A DNA stretch of 64,000 nt from Saprospira sp. CCB-QB6. Its GTDB lineage: Bacteria; Bacteroidota; Bacteroidia; Chitinophagales; Saprospiraceae. Shown one piece after another: positions 62,758-64,000 of this stretch (position 1 is the stretch's first letter; the number at the start of each line of letters is the position of its first letter). Where the stretch lies: positions 124,001-188,000 of the forward strand of contig NZ_CP116808.1 in NCBI RefSeq assembly GCF_028464065.1, in the 5' to 3' direction. Both the position numbers and the translations under genes were made by a program. The notes beneath the pieces are model-generated. The model did no database searches and had not been told where the DNA came from. It saw only the letters and a list, made by a program, of their open reading frames with translations.

Positions 62758-62922
62758 AAAGGCGGCAAAGCCGCTGTAAAGGAGCGCAGCGACTGGCCTA
62801 GCGATGTGCAGCAGTGGCCGAAGGCCAGACCGAGTTTTTGAGCGCAGCTAAAAAACGAAGGGCCGAGCGAGCAGCGAGCCCCAAAGCGTAGCGCAGCAAG
62901 GCGAAGCCGCAGCTGAGGCCCC
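62758..62922 (-). repeat. GC-rich hairpin repeat (inverted)
   Basis: GGCGGCAAAGCCGC outer hairpin, GGCCTAGCGATGTG, fourth arm TGGCC/GGCCA, an A/T third arm with AGTTTTTGAGC and AAAAAC sides, AGGGCCGAGC, CTGAGGCCCC. The CCCC end faces trkA. Confidence 0.82.
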
Positions 62923-62981
62923 AAAACAGCCCCCAACTTTAAATAGTTATAATAAGCTTAACATTTTATAAAACTTCCTTG

Positions 62982-62989
62982 TACTTTTG
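62982..62989 (+). promoter_or_regulatory. Bacteroidota -7 promoter box of trkA
   Basis: TACTTTTG fits TAnnTTTG and lies 24 nt before the trkA ATG. No convincing -33 box was seen. Confidence 0.5.
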
Positions 62990-63013
62990 CGGTAGAATAA
63001 AAGTTATCTACAA

Positions 63014-64000
63014 ATGAAAATCATTATTGCTGGAGCTGGAGAAGTGGGTTTCCACTTGGCTCGTCTGCTTGCCGATGAGCAGCAAGATATTACGCTTATA
63101 GACACCAACAAAGATCGATTAGCCTATATCGAGAACCGTTTGGATGTCCTCACCCTCAATGCTAATGCGGCCTCGACCAAGGCGCTGCGGCAGGCTAAAA
63201 TTGAGCGCACAGATATGCTCATTGCCGCCACAGCTTCTGAGACGACCAACATCACAATTGGTTTGATTGGTAAAAAATTGGGAGCTCGGCATAGTATTGT
63301 TCGGGTATCTAACTCTGAATATCTCTCCTGCGGAGAAGGCGATTTTTCTTTATTAGATTTGGGCATTGATGAATTGATTTCACCAGCGGCTTTGGTGACC
63401 CATGAAATTGAGCGCCTTTTGGAGCAATCTGGCGTAACTGATTCAATTGATTTTGGTGATGGTCAACTGAAGGTCGTAGGGGTGCATTTGGTAGAAGAAG
63501 ACGCCCCTATTTTGAATAAAAGCGTAGTGGAAGCGGCTGCGGCTCATGGCAAAAAGCTCATGCCCGTAGCCATCAGAAGAGGCTATAAAACGCTGATTCC
63601 TAGAGGAAACTCGGTTTTTAAGCAAAATGATTTTGCCTATTTTGTTTCCTGTGCCAAGGATTTGCCCGACCTCATGAAATTCACGGGCAAACCTGAGGTA
63701 AATATTCGCAATATCATGATTGTAGGGGGGAGTTTGATTGGACAGCAATCGGCCAAGCTACTCAGTCATAAGTATAATGTAAAGTTGGTAGAGCTCAATC
63801 GAGACAAATGCTATAATTTCGCCGAGCGTTTGCCTGAAACCCTTGTAATTCATGGTGATGCTCGTCAAGTGGATCTGCTCAAAGAAGAGAACATTGATGA
63901 GATGGATGCTTTTATTGCCGTAACGGGCAATTCAGAAACGAACATTATGTCTTGTTTGGTGGCTAAGTCTTTAGGCGTTCGCCAGACCATTGCGCTGGTT
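63014..64000 (+). CDS. trkA: Trk potassium uptake regulatory protein, 3' end beyond window
   Basis: TrkA binds NAD(H) and nucleotides and gates the TrkH/TrkG K+ channel from the cytoplasm. The first Rossmann domain opens MKIIIAGAGEVGFHLARLLA, with TLIDTNKDRL and a TrkA-C domain at about 130-215 (FGDGQLKVVGVHLVEEDAPI). A second Rossmann domain begins NIMIVGGSLIGQQSAKLL at about 237 with VHGDARQVDLLKEENID following in close variant form (VIHGDARQVD). The 329 codons in the window have no stop. Full TrkA has about 450 residues, so about 120 are missing to the right. The downstream trkH is probably outside. Confidence 0.93.
   Translation, partial: MKIIIAGAGEVGFHLARLLADEQQDITLIDTNKDRLAYIENRLDVLTLNANAASTKALRQAKIERTDMLIAATASETTNITIGLIGKKLGARHSIVRVSNSEYLSCGEGDFSLLDLGIDELISPAALVTHEIERLLEQSGVTDSIDFGDGQLKVVGVHLVEEDAPILNKSVVEAAAAHGKKLMPVAIRRGYKTLIPRGNSVFKQNDFAYFVSCAKDLPDLMKFTGKPEVNIRNIMIVGGSLIGQQSAKLLSHKYNVKLVELNRDKCYNFAERLPETLVIHGDARQVDLLKEENIDEMDAFIAVTGNSETNIMSCLVAKSLGVRQTIALV

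Overview
The window looks like chromosome from a Saprospira-type Bacteroidota. The evidence is a very large secreted protein with a type IX secretion (gliding-motility type) C-terminal domain, carboxypeptidase-regulatory/TonB-type outer-membrane barrels, a LytS/LytTR regulatory pair, DUF1573 and TPR lipo/secreted proteins, TAnnTTTG-type promoter boxes and moderate GC with A/T-rich gaps. The species assignment is inference.

Region 1 (1-10,040) is an accessory toxin locus, read right to left on the minus strand. It is a row of 5'-truncated Rhs C-terminal tips, none with a convincing start of its own. Each complete tip is followed within 1-12 nt by a small gene that is a candidate immunity gene: tip D (8848-10036) with 8433-8840; tip C, a lipase-like toxin (about 7883-6778), with 5279-5608; tip B (3509-5219) with 3253-3507; tip A, a HINT plus nuclease-like toxin (3132-673), with 253-660. 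A fifth tip runs off the left edge. An IS5/IS903-group element (5703-6792) with a perfect 9-bp target duplication sits inside tip C, and a decayed copy lies at 8143-8398. Tip A carries an in-frame TGA inside its HINT domain.

Region 2 (10,700-31,300) is mixed. It has two small lipoproteins (one frameshifted), a 572-residue two-enzyme peptidoglycan hydrolase without signal peptide, a kdsB operon with a lysoplasmalogenase-like membrane protein, secreted repeat and TPR proteins, a DUF5682 protein, small immunity-like genes, accC, an aspartate aminotransferase, mazG and a methyltransferase. Region 3 (31,400-45,700) has pyrG, a DUF1573 lipoprotein, a DUF262/DUF1524/DUF4268 nuclease-like protein, a three-gene membrane operon headed by a tandem ubiquitin-like protein, a TonB-type barrel beside a LytS/LytTR pair, and a Pif1-like helicase. 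Region 4 (45,700-64,000) has a 41-bp tandem repeat, the 1872-residue PKD-type surface protein, TPR and outer-membrane proteins, an acyl-CoA dehydrogenase, proC, nhaD, a lipoprotein, class I aldolase and trkA (cut by the window end).

The most striking non-coding signal is a family of about 22 GC-rich intergenic elements (roughly 110-180 bp). They share constant core words (GGGGCC end, GGGCTCGC, GCTCGGCCCT, GGTCTG, CATCGCTAGGCC end) with hairpin arms whose two sides change together between copies. The GGGG end usually lies against a gene end, commonly after a T-run.
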